26,339 bases of DNA from Lineolata rhizophorae (lineage: Eukaryota > Ascomycota > Dothideomycetes > Lineolatales > Lineolataceae), in assembly GCA_010093515.1 (NCBI GenBank), contig MU001682.1, positions 942,174 through 968,512 of the forward strand. Direction: 5' to 3'. This document shows positions 10,741 through 19,818 of this stretch, one piece after another; positions within the stretch are counted from its first letter, which is position 1; each line of letters starts with the position of its first letter. Under the pieces are notes generated by a model. That model made no database searches, had not been told where the DNA came from, and was given only the letters and a program-made list of their open reading frames with translations. A program made the translations under genes and the position numbers.

Positions 10741-12740
10741 AGCTTTCGCTCTTTTCGTTTTCCTTCTTGATAGTGTAGGCTTGGGGATTACTTTTTGGCT
10801 TGCTTCGCAATCCATAAATGACATGCGCGGGCACTTTTGAGCTTGCACCTTATCTTGGTCGCACATTTTGGCTTGTGATTGCTACGACATGCGTCCTATC
10901 TGGACCACGCCGGCTCTTCCACCCTACCCTCTTGCGTCTCACGACGTTCAATCCCCCATGCAACCGCCTGCAGTCTCTCCTCTACCAACCCGGCGGCATC
11001 CAACTAACTCGGGCGTATTAATAATCTTGCACTGTCTCCCCGCATCTTCATCCTCTATCCATGCCTCACATCGCCGTAAACCTTTCTACCCAACCCCCAC
11101 CGACCCGATCCCCTCTCCCTCTTTTCCAACCAACCATCTCTGCCCAATTTCCAACACACACAACTGCCGCACCCTCTCCCCCCGGCCCGCCCAGCGTCAT
11201 CGCACGGCATCCCGTCCTGCGCACCCCAATCTAAATCTATTCGTGGACCATGAAGCAGCGACGCGCGACGGGGATTTAGACACCCCGGTCACCACATCCC
11301 TGCGCGGGCCACGGCGAGCGCCCAGACGCGCGCCGCGCGACGCGAGGCTCTTTGGGACTGAGTTGAAAATGGCCTAGACCTTAGCGGGGGTGGTGGTTGG
11401 ATGGAGGCGACTTGGCGAAGTGGTGATTGGGTGGGATGGCGTTTGGTGTTGAGTGGCTTTGGACAGTGCGCGAGAAGTGAGGCTGTGGTCGTGATGAGTC
11501 TGGATCTTTGGAGGCGCCAGATGTGGTGGATACGATGGAGCTGGATTCTTGGATCGGCTTTAATGCTCGACGAAGTGGCAGAAGGTATTGTTTTCGCCGC
11601 GATGCTAACTTCGGAGAAGGCTGTGTCTCCAACGCGCTGTCCTTGTGGTGTATTTTGATCGCGTCGAGGGTTGTTTATGCGACTTGGTTTGTGTCTTTCC
11701 GAGCAACAATGTCGTTGTCCGTGGTTTCCCTAGTCCGACAACTCGTTCTAGACGACTGCGACACACATAAGGCTCAACTTCCCCTTCGCACAATGCATCT
11801 CCACCAACTTTTCGCGACTTTCGTTGCAATCTTTTACGGATTCCTCTTCAAGCTGTTTTGCTATACGATGTGTAGCCGGAATGGCCCAAGTCGTCCATCA
11901 GCCCATTGCATATGCCGACTGCCGAATCTTTTCCACTCGTCTAGTGTTTCAAGTTGTAGTATTTCTGGAGCAAGGAAGTACCTCTGAAGGTGAGTTGATC
12001 CGAAAGGAGACTGGCATCGAAGTTGGATCTAGATTATTCTAGTCCCTGTTCTCGATAAGATCACCATTCTTCATGGCCTTCCTGCCCATCAATAATTACA
12101 CGACACACCAGGCTCTTCATTTTCTGACGCCTTTAGGCCTAGTTCCTCTTCGTAGATCTCGACGACAGTGTTCGTAGTCAGTGGCAAGCAGGAAGTGTCT
12201 TTGGCGTGTTCGCATGAAGACAGACAATTTTGGGTGAAATGATGCGCGAATATTGTCTCCGCGACCATTCCGGTCTTTATTCGGATCAAGAAAAGCCAGA
12301 GCTCGTATCCATCCATGAAGCGTCCAAGAAATCTCGACTTGTTCTGGTTGCTCTTCAGAGGGTCCACTTCTATAAGGTGGCGTTTGGCCGCCTTTCTGAG
12401 GAGAAAGAGAAGGGGGTCATAAACCAGAGCGCCGGAAGTGCGCGCTCAGGTGTTATTCTGGTCGCTACTGCTTTGGGCGACACGAGGTTCTCCAACCTGG
12501 TACCTGACACCCTTCCTCTGCGCTTTCCGAACCTAGGTCGAGCAACTCCCCATGACTTCCCGAGCTAAGGCTGGAAGTCCTGACCGTCTTCTGTTGCGAG
12601 AGGCGACATGGGTCGATGAGCTCGACTGGAGAGTGGGTGGGCTGCGACCTCTCCCCCACCCCCTCCCGCTTTTTACCTCCGGCCCCACGTGCTTCCATCA
12701 GCATCGCGCTCTCCGGCCGAAGATAGAAGCGGGAGATGGA
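10741..12740. other. Pyrimidine-rich then mixed intergenic sequence, no gene assigned
   Basis: From about 10,900 to 11,230 the plus strand is strongly C/T-rich, as in many fungal promoters or leaders. However, the downstream frames (for example 11508-11987 and 12230-12568) have no recognisable domain, and I could not build a convincing exon chain. A real but unrecognised gene with small exons is possible here. Confidence 0.35.
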
Positions 12741-13493
12741 TTATGAAGGCTTCAGGCGGCCGCGGCTCATCACGTCTCTGGAGCTGACGCCGAGCGCGCG
12801 GCATAGCTTTTGGATTGAGACGTCCTATCGACGTCTGAGGGCGTGTTCGGCCGGGGTGTACTGATGGCAACCCCCCCCCTTGTCCTGCCACGGACAGTAG
12901 GCACGATCTGTTCGGCAACTCGCTGCACAAGTGCAACCTTTGTGCTGGTTAGCGCCGGCGAGACTAGACGGCCGCCGGAAGTTGTCGGCCTCGCCCTGGC
13001 CGAGCTCCGGCTCCCCCTCCTCGTCGTCGCGCGGCCAGGACATTGTCCCCCGGCCTCCCGCGATGGGACCGCCGAACATGCTGGTGTCGAGCGGCACGGG
13101 CGTGATGCGGCCGAAGAGGCGATGGAGCTCCGAGAGCGGCATGGTATCGACGTGGGCGAGCTCGGTCTTTCGCCGCCAATCCAGCTGCTTGTGCTTTGCC
13201 TTGTCGGCCGCGGACGCGTCGCCGACGAACACCCGGGCGACGATGCTCGCCTCCTCCCACTCTCTTCCCACCCCCCCTCCCATTCCTCCTCCCACTCTTC
13301 CTCCCACTCCTCCTCTCACTCCTCCTCTCACTCCTCCTCCCACTCCTCCTCCCACTCCTCCTCCCACTCCTCCTCCCACTCCTCCTCCCCCTCCTCCTCC
13401 CACTCGCGTATTACGTGCGATTCCACGCCGTCGTCGGCCCCCGACCTCCCTTTCGTCCTCTCGTCCCCAGCCCGGAGGAACACGCCTTGTCTA
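12741..13493 (-). pseudogene. Decayed coding sequence with Cys-rich tail, split by a minisatellite
   Basis: One coherent frame can be followed on the minus strand in pieces. Before the repeat it reads GVESHVIREWEE (GAG codon starting at 13405). After the repeat it resumes with REWEEASIVARVFVG and DTMPLSELHRLFGRITPVPL. It then reaches a Cys-rich segment, CTCAASC...C...GC-H, at about 12,855-12,930. An in-frame TAG at 12827-12825 follows, then a coding-like tail (KLCRALGVSSRDVMSRG) and a TAA at 12743-12741. Equivalent GAG codons on the two sides of the repeat (13405 and 13262) are 143 bp apart, so the expansion breaks the frame. I do not recognise the family with certainty. The Cys spacing recalls CXC-type zinc-binding tails seen in some fungal mobile-element proteins, but that is inference. 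With a frameshift and a nonsense codon it is probably non-functional. Confidence 0.5.
13249..13405. repeat. 12-bp minisatellite (CTCCTCCCACTC)n
   Basis: About a dozen imperfect copies of a 12-bp unit, with a strong pyrimidine bias on the plus strand. The minus-strand unit GAGTGGGAGGAG encodes Glu-Trp-Glu-Glu in the flanking coding frame and Gly-Val-Gly-Gly in the shifted frame. The array therefore appears to have grown out of the host codons. Confidence 0.85.
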
Positions 13494-13522
13494 GGTCAAT
13501 TTCCTCCAGGCTAATTTGTTGA

Positions 13523-14522
13523 GGCCGACAACTGTCGGCCGGGCCGTTACCGAACTTGTTAGGTCCCTCTGGGACATGTTGGCCGAGATTCCATGCTCCG
13601 CTGCCAGCAGCGGATGCTTTGTAAGTCCACCTTTAGTGGACTTAGCTGCTGAAGTCCGGGCAAGAGGATTCCTTGCAATGTCGTAGACTGAGCAGCCCCC
13701 GATCCGGCGGCAAGTGAATCGGTCCCCTCGTTCGAGGGGACCGGCTGTAGTTAGTCGCCCGGGCGACAGTTGCTGCTTTGCAGCGGATTTCGTCGAGTCC
13801 ATATATGATGGACTAGATACCACACCGCCACCCTTATGTGTCACCCATTGGTCTTTTCGACCAGGCCCTCTGTCTGGTCTTTTCGTCCCCGACCAGACTC
13901 TCCCACTGATCTTTTCGTCCCCAACCACCCATGTGGCGTGGGCAGTTGAGGACTGGACAGCGATAGTCGTTCGCTTTATCGTGGATGCCATGTCTATGGC
14001 GATTAAGTCGCCCAGCTGTCGAGGCGAGGATATTGGGGTCCTCGGAGATCCCATTATGAGGCCATTAAAAATGGCAAAGCGAGGAGGGGATTCATGTCCC
14101 ATCCTAACGTTTTCATCTTTGGCCGTTCAGCGGCCGCACTTATGGCGCTGGCATCGGCCCCAGCGCCGTGATATAAGCTCCTCCTCTCGCCGGCCGCCGC
14201 AGTTTGCAGCCGGCCCATGTCTGCTTCGACGAACAGCTCCCCCGCTCTGAATTTGAGTCCGCTCAGCGGACCGTCGTTTTGTCTCGTTGATCTGAAGGGC
14301 CGACATACTTTCGGCAATGGTGGTGGTGCCAATCGCTGCGGAGTCGGCCACCGGCTTCAGTTTGCATGAGCCGACATCATGGTCGGCGAGAAGACTGGTA
14401 CGGGGCACCGCCGCAGCGACTTGAGAATGTTGCTTCAGGACGCTGGTGCACGCCACCAGGCAGAGCCGCATCCTGTAGCGGGCTCTCCCGTAGATCGCCA
14501 AGAGCCATGCCCTTTATGGCTC
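13523..14522 (+). ncRNA. Hairpin-dense tract HD2, candidate structured non-coding RNA
   Basis: About 21 short stem-loops fill 1.0 kb. Nine have perfect stems of at least 7 bp: 13523-13540 (8), 13597-13614 (7), 13622-13644 (9), 13720-13743 (11), 13754-13767 (7), 13796-13814 (7), 14144-14167 (8), 14257-14271 (7) and 14502-14522 (7). For stems of this length with loops up to 13 nt, chance predicts roughly one per kb. Stem extensions use T·G pairs on the plus strand eight times (719·744, 770·786, 771·785 and 848·864 of the 13-kb block; 13986·14001, 14120·14136, 14141·14170, 14143·14168). A·C pairs, which would be wobble in the minus RNA, occur only about twice. This favours a plus-strand RNA. Complementary GACCAG/CTGGTC words alternate at 13859-13896. 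No promoter is evident. Frames of 203 (minus) and 178 (plus) codons cross it without recognisable domains. Confidence 0.45.
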
Positions 14523-15038
14523 AAGGTATGGGGAATGAGGGTGGAGGGATGTCGTCTAGTTCCCCAGATAGAGTGTGACGGTTCGATTGAACTAGAAAGT
14601 CTGACGCGAGTGTGCCGATGGCAAAATGCTAAGCGACCATTTTCCAAGCTTGTACCATGGTCTAGTGACCAATATTTTTGCTCCTAGATTGCTGCCGTCT
14701 TCTGCAATTCGTGAAGTTCCAATACCCAGATTCTGAAATCCGAGTTGTCGTCCTTTCCACTCCCACGACTTGTTTACTTTTGTCCTCAAATGCCAGGATG
14801 TTTTTGTTGCTGACCGGTGAGGGCGAAACCGTAGAGATCGGTGTTTGTGCGAAGGAATGAAAGAAGGCTTCATGTTACGATGAGGAAGGAATCTGCGAAT
14901 AGATAGGAGGTGGGTAGCTGTTTAAGACAACCAAGAAATATTAGTGAGTGAAGGCCAATCAAAGATGCTGCCCTAGCTGTTACCTACTATATTTGCTAAT
15001 AATTGGAGGCCGTGTGGTTGGTTGGTTTTTGTGGATTG
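14523..15038. other. Intergenic sequence, no gene seen
   Basis: The dense hairpins stop abruptly after 14,522. Short open frames on both strands lack recognisable motifs. Confidence 0.4.
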
Positions 15039-15289
15039 CAAAACTGGTGTTTTGAGACCTGTACACCTTGCCTCTGCAGGGTGGTTCTGACTGCCGGATT
15101 CCGCAATCACCTGAATGGAAGCGAGCAGGCTAGTTCGCAAGCAAGCCATCCAGTTGCTCGATGCGGATTGACTTGGCATGTATTGCCGTAGTGTGAAGTA
15201 TATTTGCTGGAGGCTCGCCTGTACCGCCAGCAAAATTCAAGTCCTGGAACGATATTTGCCCGTGCCGGAGCCAGCAAGTTGTAATTGCT
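15039..15289 (+). other. Hairpin cluster HD4
   Basis: Consecutive stems: 15039-15054 (CAAAAC/GTTTTG, 6 bp), 15064-15083 (8 bp including one G·U in plus RNA), 15122-15160 (CGAGCA/TGCTCG enclosing GGCT/AGCC), 15174-15188 (5 bp with one U·G), 15203-15234 (TTTGCTGG/CCAGCAAA, 8 bp, enclosing AGGC/GCCT) and 15273-15289 (5 bp). It resembles HD1 to HD3 but is shorter and weaker. No promoter motif was identified. Confidence 0.3.
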
Positions 15290-18200
15290 CCAGAGCTCCC
15301 TCCGCGATGAGCAAGCCCGAAAACCAGGCCCAATACGATAGCTGCTTGATCTTGCGATACCATGTATTGTCATGCTATTGGAAAGATGCGAAGTGCTCAA
15401 GCATTTAGATCTGGTTGGTCAAACGGCAAGAGAAGATGGTCTGGTTCTTCTTCGAAACCCGCCATGCCCGCTAGCCTTGCTCCCGCCGATAGTAATGGTG
15501 TACTACCAGCGGGCCCCGGCCTCTAGTCTTTGTTCTGCGCGTGAAGCTGTGGTTAGCCCTGCCACGATATACGGTCGGAAACGTAGATATGCTCACTTTT
15601 GGCGAAGGCTTTCTCGACGATAGGGCAAAGGCGTCTAACAAGGCCACGCTCGTGTTGCCTTTTTCGTACCTCGAACCATCACCCCGGCTAGTCCTGGCGG
15701 GCACGGACAGAATGTGTGCCACGAACCCTTGTCCCGACCGGTTCTGTGGGACACGGGTAAACGTGAGCTGCGCAATGAATAGCGCGAAGGGCGACATTCA
15801 GAAAGGCCTTGCAGCGGCTTGGAAAGGCGAAGGAGAAGAGGAGAGGATAGGTAACAGAAGGTGTCCTTTCTTCCCTGGTGAGTATTTTAAAGACAAGGTT
15901 GAAGAAGGAAGAAGGACGAGTGGAAAAAAAGAGGGCGAGGAGCAGAATTTATACCTTGGGCGAGACCGATTTGAGCTCATGGGGCAGCGTAACACATGAT
16001 CCATGGCGCAAGTAGATGTAACGCTTCCGAGGTGAACGGAAAGTCTTGGGGCTATGCTCCAATCCACGGGCGATAGCGCAGGCCCGTATGGCGCCAGGTG
16101 ACCCATTCCGTGATGCTATGTCTTCCAGAGCCAATGTTAATAGTTTAATAGTTCAGGCTGCCCGTGGCGGTGATGCTGCCCCTCTTAATTGAGAGCACAG
16201 TTCAGATAAATCCATCGAGTAATTATCATTGCAAAGGTATCTCTCACCGTGTGCAGCCTCTTTTCTTCAGCTCCCGTTAATAGCGCATTCAAACAGTTCC
16301 AAAAGTAACAGTGCGTACAATGTCGTCTGTTGCGATGCGTTGTGGATTCAAGCTGCAGTCGGCGACGAAGCTCATTCCGCTTGAATCACTGTTTCAAGCG
16401 ACGCCATAGAGACATCTTTAGCGAATGAGCGTTCCTCGGCGTATGTACAATTTGATTAGCCTTCCCATCACAAAGGACAAGTTAGATCACCCATGAAGCT
16501 ATACTTAGTATAGCAGCAACCCTTGCCAAATTCCACGAGAGAAATGTCCCAATGTCATTTCAGCGAACACTGTGAAGCAACTTTTACCCATACGGTGCTT
16601 CTCATGTGCCAAAGACCCAAACAGACTAGAGCGACGATCCCTATCCTAATTCTCATATATCACCTGATACTGTTCACGCCGTGAGGTTGTTGATAATAGT
16701 GTCTTTCCCATTCTCCCCGCAATTTGTGGACGCTTTGGAAACAATGAAACTTATTCGTTCCGCGATAGAATTTCAAATATGTCTATAAGGCAGTCGCTAG
16801 CATTATGACCTCTTTAGCCATAGCCTAGGACTCAGGCGGCTTCCGGCCATGATAATTGTCAGCAGCTAAGACCACAACACTAATATCAAGAAAAGTAATC
16901 CCTCGGCCAGCTTTAACACCTAGCCGGCGCCTTTGTAAGTGTTTTTGAAGGAGTCTATGCTTCCGATAGACCTGTGAAGTAATTATAGGTGGCGAAACAC
17001 ATCGCAATGTCTATTTTAGTTTGCTTAGCCGACCGACGAGACAGCGATCCCACCAAACGATGTGGTTTAGATAGCTCTACAATGTCACCAATAACACTAC
17101 GAGACCTTTTCGTTTTGCCTCAGATCCCTGAATGTTCTCGAAACAAGTTCCACCACAGTACGTCTTCCACGATGTCCCCTGGTCGAATATAGATTGTAGG
17201 TATAGTGATCCACACGGTACTAACCCGCTATCCTAATGTCTTGCAAAGCAAATGTGGCATGGAAGAAGTTTAAATGCAGCTAAATACGCTCTGTGCGGGC
17301 TTGCCCATGAATACACATGGTGATCCCGGCCGGTTGGTATCGCTCTCGAAGATCTCAATTCTCCTGGTACTCTGGGCTGTCTCCTAAGAGGCATACGTAT
17401 TCCTGTCTGCTATGCGATCGAATGTGATCGAGAAAGAAGCCGTTCTAATAGCATCGCTGTGGTTGTTGGAACTGCTGCGACGGCAGGCATCGTGCACGGG
17501 ATGAGCTATAGGACGTGGTTAACCTCTTCAATGTAAAACTCCGAAAGGCTCATGCTGGCGGACCGCATATAAGACGTATTCGTATATGATCGATGAGTTG
17601 ATATAAAGGAAAGCATGATGTGCGCATTGGATTTGCTGCGTTGAGGGTTGGTGGTGCAATTTTCACGGCCTGAGGCTTTTTTCAATGAATATTTGAGGCG
17701 ATATTGCGAGCAAGTCTTCGAACGATTTATGGGTTTACATCGCCATTAAGGTAAGATAAAACCGAGGCTATTAGAAAATTTAGCTAGATCTGATGTCTTC
17801 AGGTAAAGCAATTTTGAAGGAGTGGCATGCTGTACTATACTGTGTCGCAAGTCGCTCTCATACGCGTCGAGACGCGCCGCCGTCGCGAAATGAACAAGGA
17901 GACCATACGCCTCTATTGCATCGACATTATACGCAAATCAACACGCTTGACAGTATCAGCGCTGCTACAATATCCTATAATTAAGCAATAGAATGGGCGG
18001 CGTATGCTCGCTACCTAGCTAAGTGTTGTGACCGACATCGTGAGCCGAGACACTTCCAAATTGCAGGTTTTGCTACATTTGCTCTCGCATAAGCGGGCGC
18101 AAAATTGCATCAACGCCATGCAGTAAGCGAGAAATATCATGTCGTGGATACAGCAGCGTTGGTATGTAGCTACGTACACACCCACATACATTATGGGCAT

Positions 18201-18311
18201 CCGACACAACACCATCAAAGTGGCAAACCCCAAACATCACAAGTGAGAAACAGCAAATTTTCTTCTTCAGACACCTACCCAAGGTAGGAAGAATGATGAA
18301 AAAGAGTCAAG
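15290..18311. other. Intergenic sequence, no gene assigned
   Basis: A frame at 15541-15999 on the plus strand contains a strong splice-donor-like GTGAGTATT at 15878-15886 and could be the first exon of an unrecognised gene. No downstream exon with recognisable content follows, so I do not call it. The rest is AT-rich with short frames only. Confidence 0.35.
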
Positions 18312-18502
18312 GGGAGTTCGCATCAGCCCGATGTAGTGTAAGACGAGCGACACAATGCCCAGGGGGATGAGCAAGCCCAGAAGGCCCCCCAGGCGAATGC
18401 CAAAAACTAGATTAATCACTAGGGTCCATAGACCCCGATACAGCGATTAAACTGTATTGAACAGATACTTCGTTTGATCAAAGCCAAAAGGCTAAGAGAG
18501 CT
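18312..18502 (-). ncRNA. U2-like spliceosomal snRNA with altered branch-point-recognition sequence
   Basis: The 5' half matches U2 snRNA, which pairs with intron branch points in the spliceosome. Reading the minus strand from A18502, it has stem-loop I (AGCC-TTTT-GGCT, 18493-18482), GATCAA, AGTATCTGTTC (18469-18459) and stem IIa (ATACAG/CTGTAT, 18457-18438). Stem IIb (GGGTC/GACCC, 18435-18422) and an Sm-like AGTTTTTGG near 18408-18400 follow. Next is a 10-bp stem III (18394-18385 with 18366-18357) whose two central pairs are G·U only in the minus RNA. The hexamer that should be GUAGUA reads GAAGUA (18471-18466), and the two bases before it are also changed (AC for GU). The U34 equivalent, which pairs in the branch helix, is replaced by A. 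The 3' end is approximate and stem IV is not clear. It is either a divergent, possibly specialised U2 or a pseudogene with an intact promoter. Confidence 0.85.
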
Positions 18503-18521
18503 GAAGAAGAAAAGGAGGGAT

Positions 18522-18575
18522 GGTGCGCGACCTTGGGAGGGTTTTTATACCTTTGTCGAGGAAGTTTCCAGTGAC
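18522..18575 (-). promoter_or_regulatory. snRNA-type promoter of the U2-like gene
   Basis: On the minus strand, GAAACTTC (18568-18561) is followed 10 bp later by AAAGGTATAAAAACCC, with TATAAAAA at 18549-18542. The TATA lies 47 bp before the inferred U2 5' end, and a pyrimidine tract fills the gap. The whole block recurs in inverted orientation at 19745-19797. Positional conservation suggests a proximal element plus a TATA box. Confidence 0.75.
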
Positions 18576-19744
18576 CCAGCTTTGTCAGCAACCTGCTGAT
18601 GTCAGCGTTCGCCTGGACAGCGTGACGCTGGGACGGGACAGTATCATGCTCGCTTACAGGTTTGCCTATATTGGTATCACCAACTAGTGAAGTTTATTCA
18701 CCTTGCTGCAGAAGTTATGTCTAATGGTTGCCTGTTTTAGTGCACTTTGCTATGAATTTTCTAGTGTGATGCCCCTGTTGCTTGGTCTGCTGTTTGCTTA
18801 GTCTAAAATTGTTGGGTAAAGGCTGATCTAGAGTTAGAAACGTGATTGCTGTGGTGGATTGTCTGCCCAACCAGTTAAGTACGCACTTGGATTAGCCGCA
18901 CAATTGCCCATAGATCTCATAATTAGGCATACATGAGAGAAATAATTTCGTTTGTTTCTAATTAATAGCTGTTGTACATACAATTGCGGTAATGGTGGCG
19001 AGATGTGTCCCAAGAGACGCACCACCACACCCAGAGCACAAACACCGCCCACAACACCAAAATGGTCTACCTATACCTAAAAAATACCTTGCAAGCAACA
19101 TGTATTTATATTACCACTTCATTTTACAACGATAATAGGTGTAGTTCTATAATGTTCATAAAAGGGATGGTGAATAGGTGTCCTTGTAATGTCCAGCGTG
19201 TTTGTAAATGTATCGCCCCCCCTACGATAAGCTTGTCGGGAACATCATACATTCAAGCTTTTGGGTGTTTCTGCATGCTGAGAATTGTCTCTTCTCTGTG
19301 ATAATTTTCCAATACCCCCACCACGCCGCATAGGATATGTTTGTGATGTTACTAAGTCCTGCGCTTTGAGGCGAGTGCTAACTATTGTGGCGTTTTTCCG
19401 AATTTACGGGTCTTTCGGCTGATATTTGCCACCTTACTGCCTCGCAGGAAGCTCCAAAGTACGCGACTGGATGAGTGACTTCAAAACACACGTGTCTCGC
19501 CCAAGCAACGCACATTAGGTATGACTTGATGCTGTAATATCGTGAAGGAATTGAACTCTTGCATGCTAACATTGTAGATAGCAGTAATAGAATTGCCATT
19601 GATCCATCCAAGCCGATGTCTCGAGATTAGTCCGTCATGCTACTCCATAATTCCTATAATCGATTGCGGCACCTACCCCAATTAGGCCGTGCCTACCATT
19701 CTTGACTACTAAGTGTCGCTGCCTAAGATAGCTTACTAAACATT
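18576..19744. other. Spacer between two divergent snRNA-type promoters
   Basis: AT-rich and without supportable coding sequence. Sequence similarity between the two flanking promoters stops at the edges of the 54-bp block, so this is not a simple large inverted duplication. One 6-bp palindrome, CAGCGT-g-ACGCTG, lies near 18,630. Confidence 0.4.
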
Positions 19745-19797
19745 GTCACGAGAAACTTCGCCGCTAAAGGTATAAAAACCCCCCAAGCTCGGGCACC
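19745..19797 (+). promoter_or_regulatory. snRNA-type promoter upstream of HD3
   Basis: Aligned with the promoter of the U2-like gene, 45 of 54 columns are identical with one 1-bp gap. Shared words are GTCAC, GAAACTTC, AAAGGTATAAAAACCC, CCCAAG and GCACC. TATAAAAA is at 19771-19778. By analogy, transcription would start near 19819, after the pyrimidine tract. Confidence 0.7.
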
Positions 19798-19818
19798 CTT
19801 CCTTCTCTTCTTTTTTCC

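Noticed and set aside
10868-11377. Pro/Ser-rich plus-strand frame of 169 codons
   Set aside because: Its composition follows from the C/T-rich DNA. It looks like promoter or leader sequence.
12843-13514. Plus-strand frame with a Ser/His-rich repeat
   Set aside because: It is the complement of the minisatellite and of the minus-strand coding remnant, so it is a shadow.
13491-14250. Long open frames on both strands across HD2 (203 codons minus, 178 codons plus)
   Set aside because: No recognisable domain. GC-rich sequence with few stop codons explains both frames, and the strand-specific hairpin evidence argues for RNA rather than protein.
15870-15890. U1-like ATACTCACC on the minus strand
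   Set aside because: Only nine bases resemble the U1 5' end, and no stem-loops or Sm site follow. It is more simply a splice-donor-like GTGAGT on the plus strand.
15541-15999. Plus-strand frame of 152 codons with an internal strong splice donor
   Set aside because: No recognisable domain and no convincing second exon.
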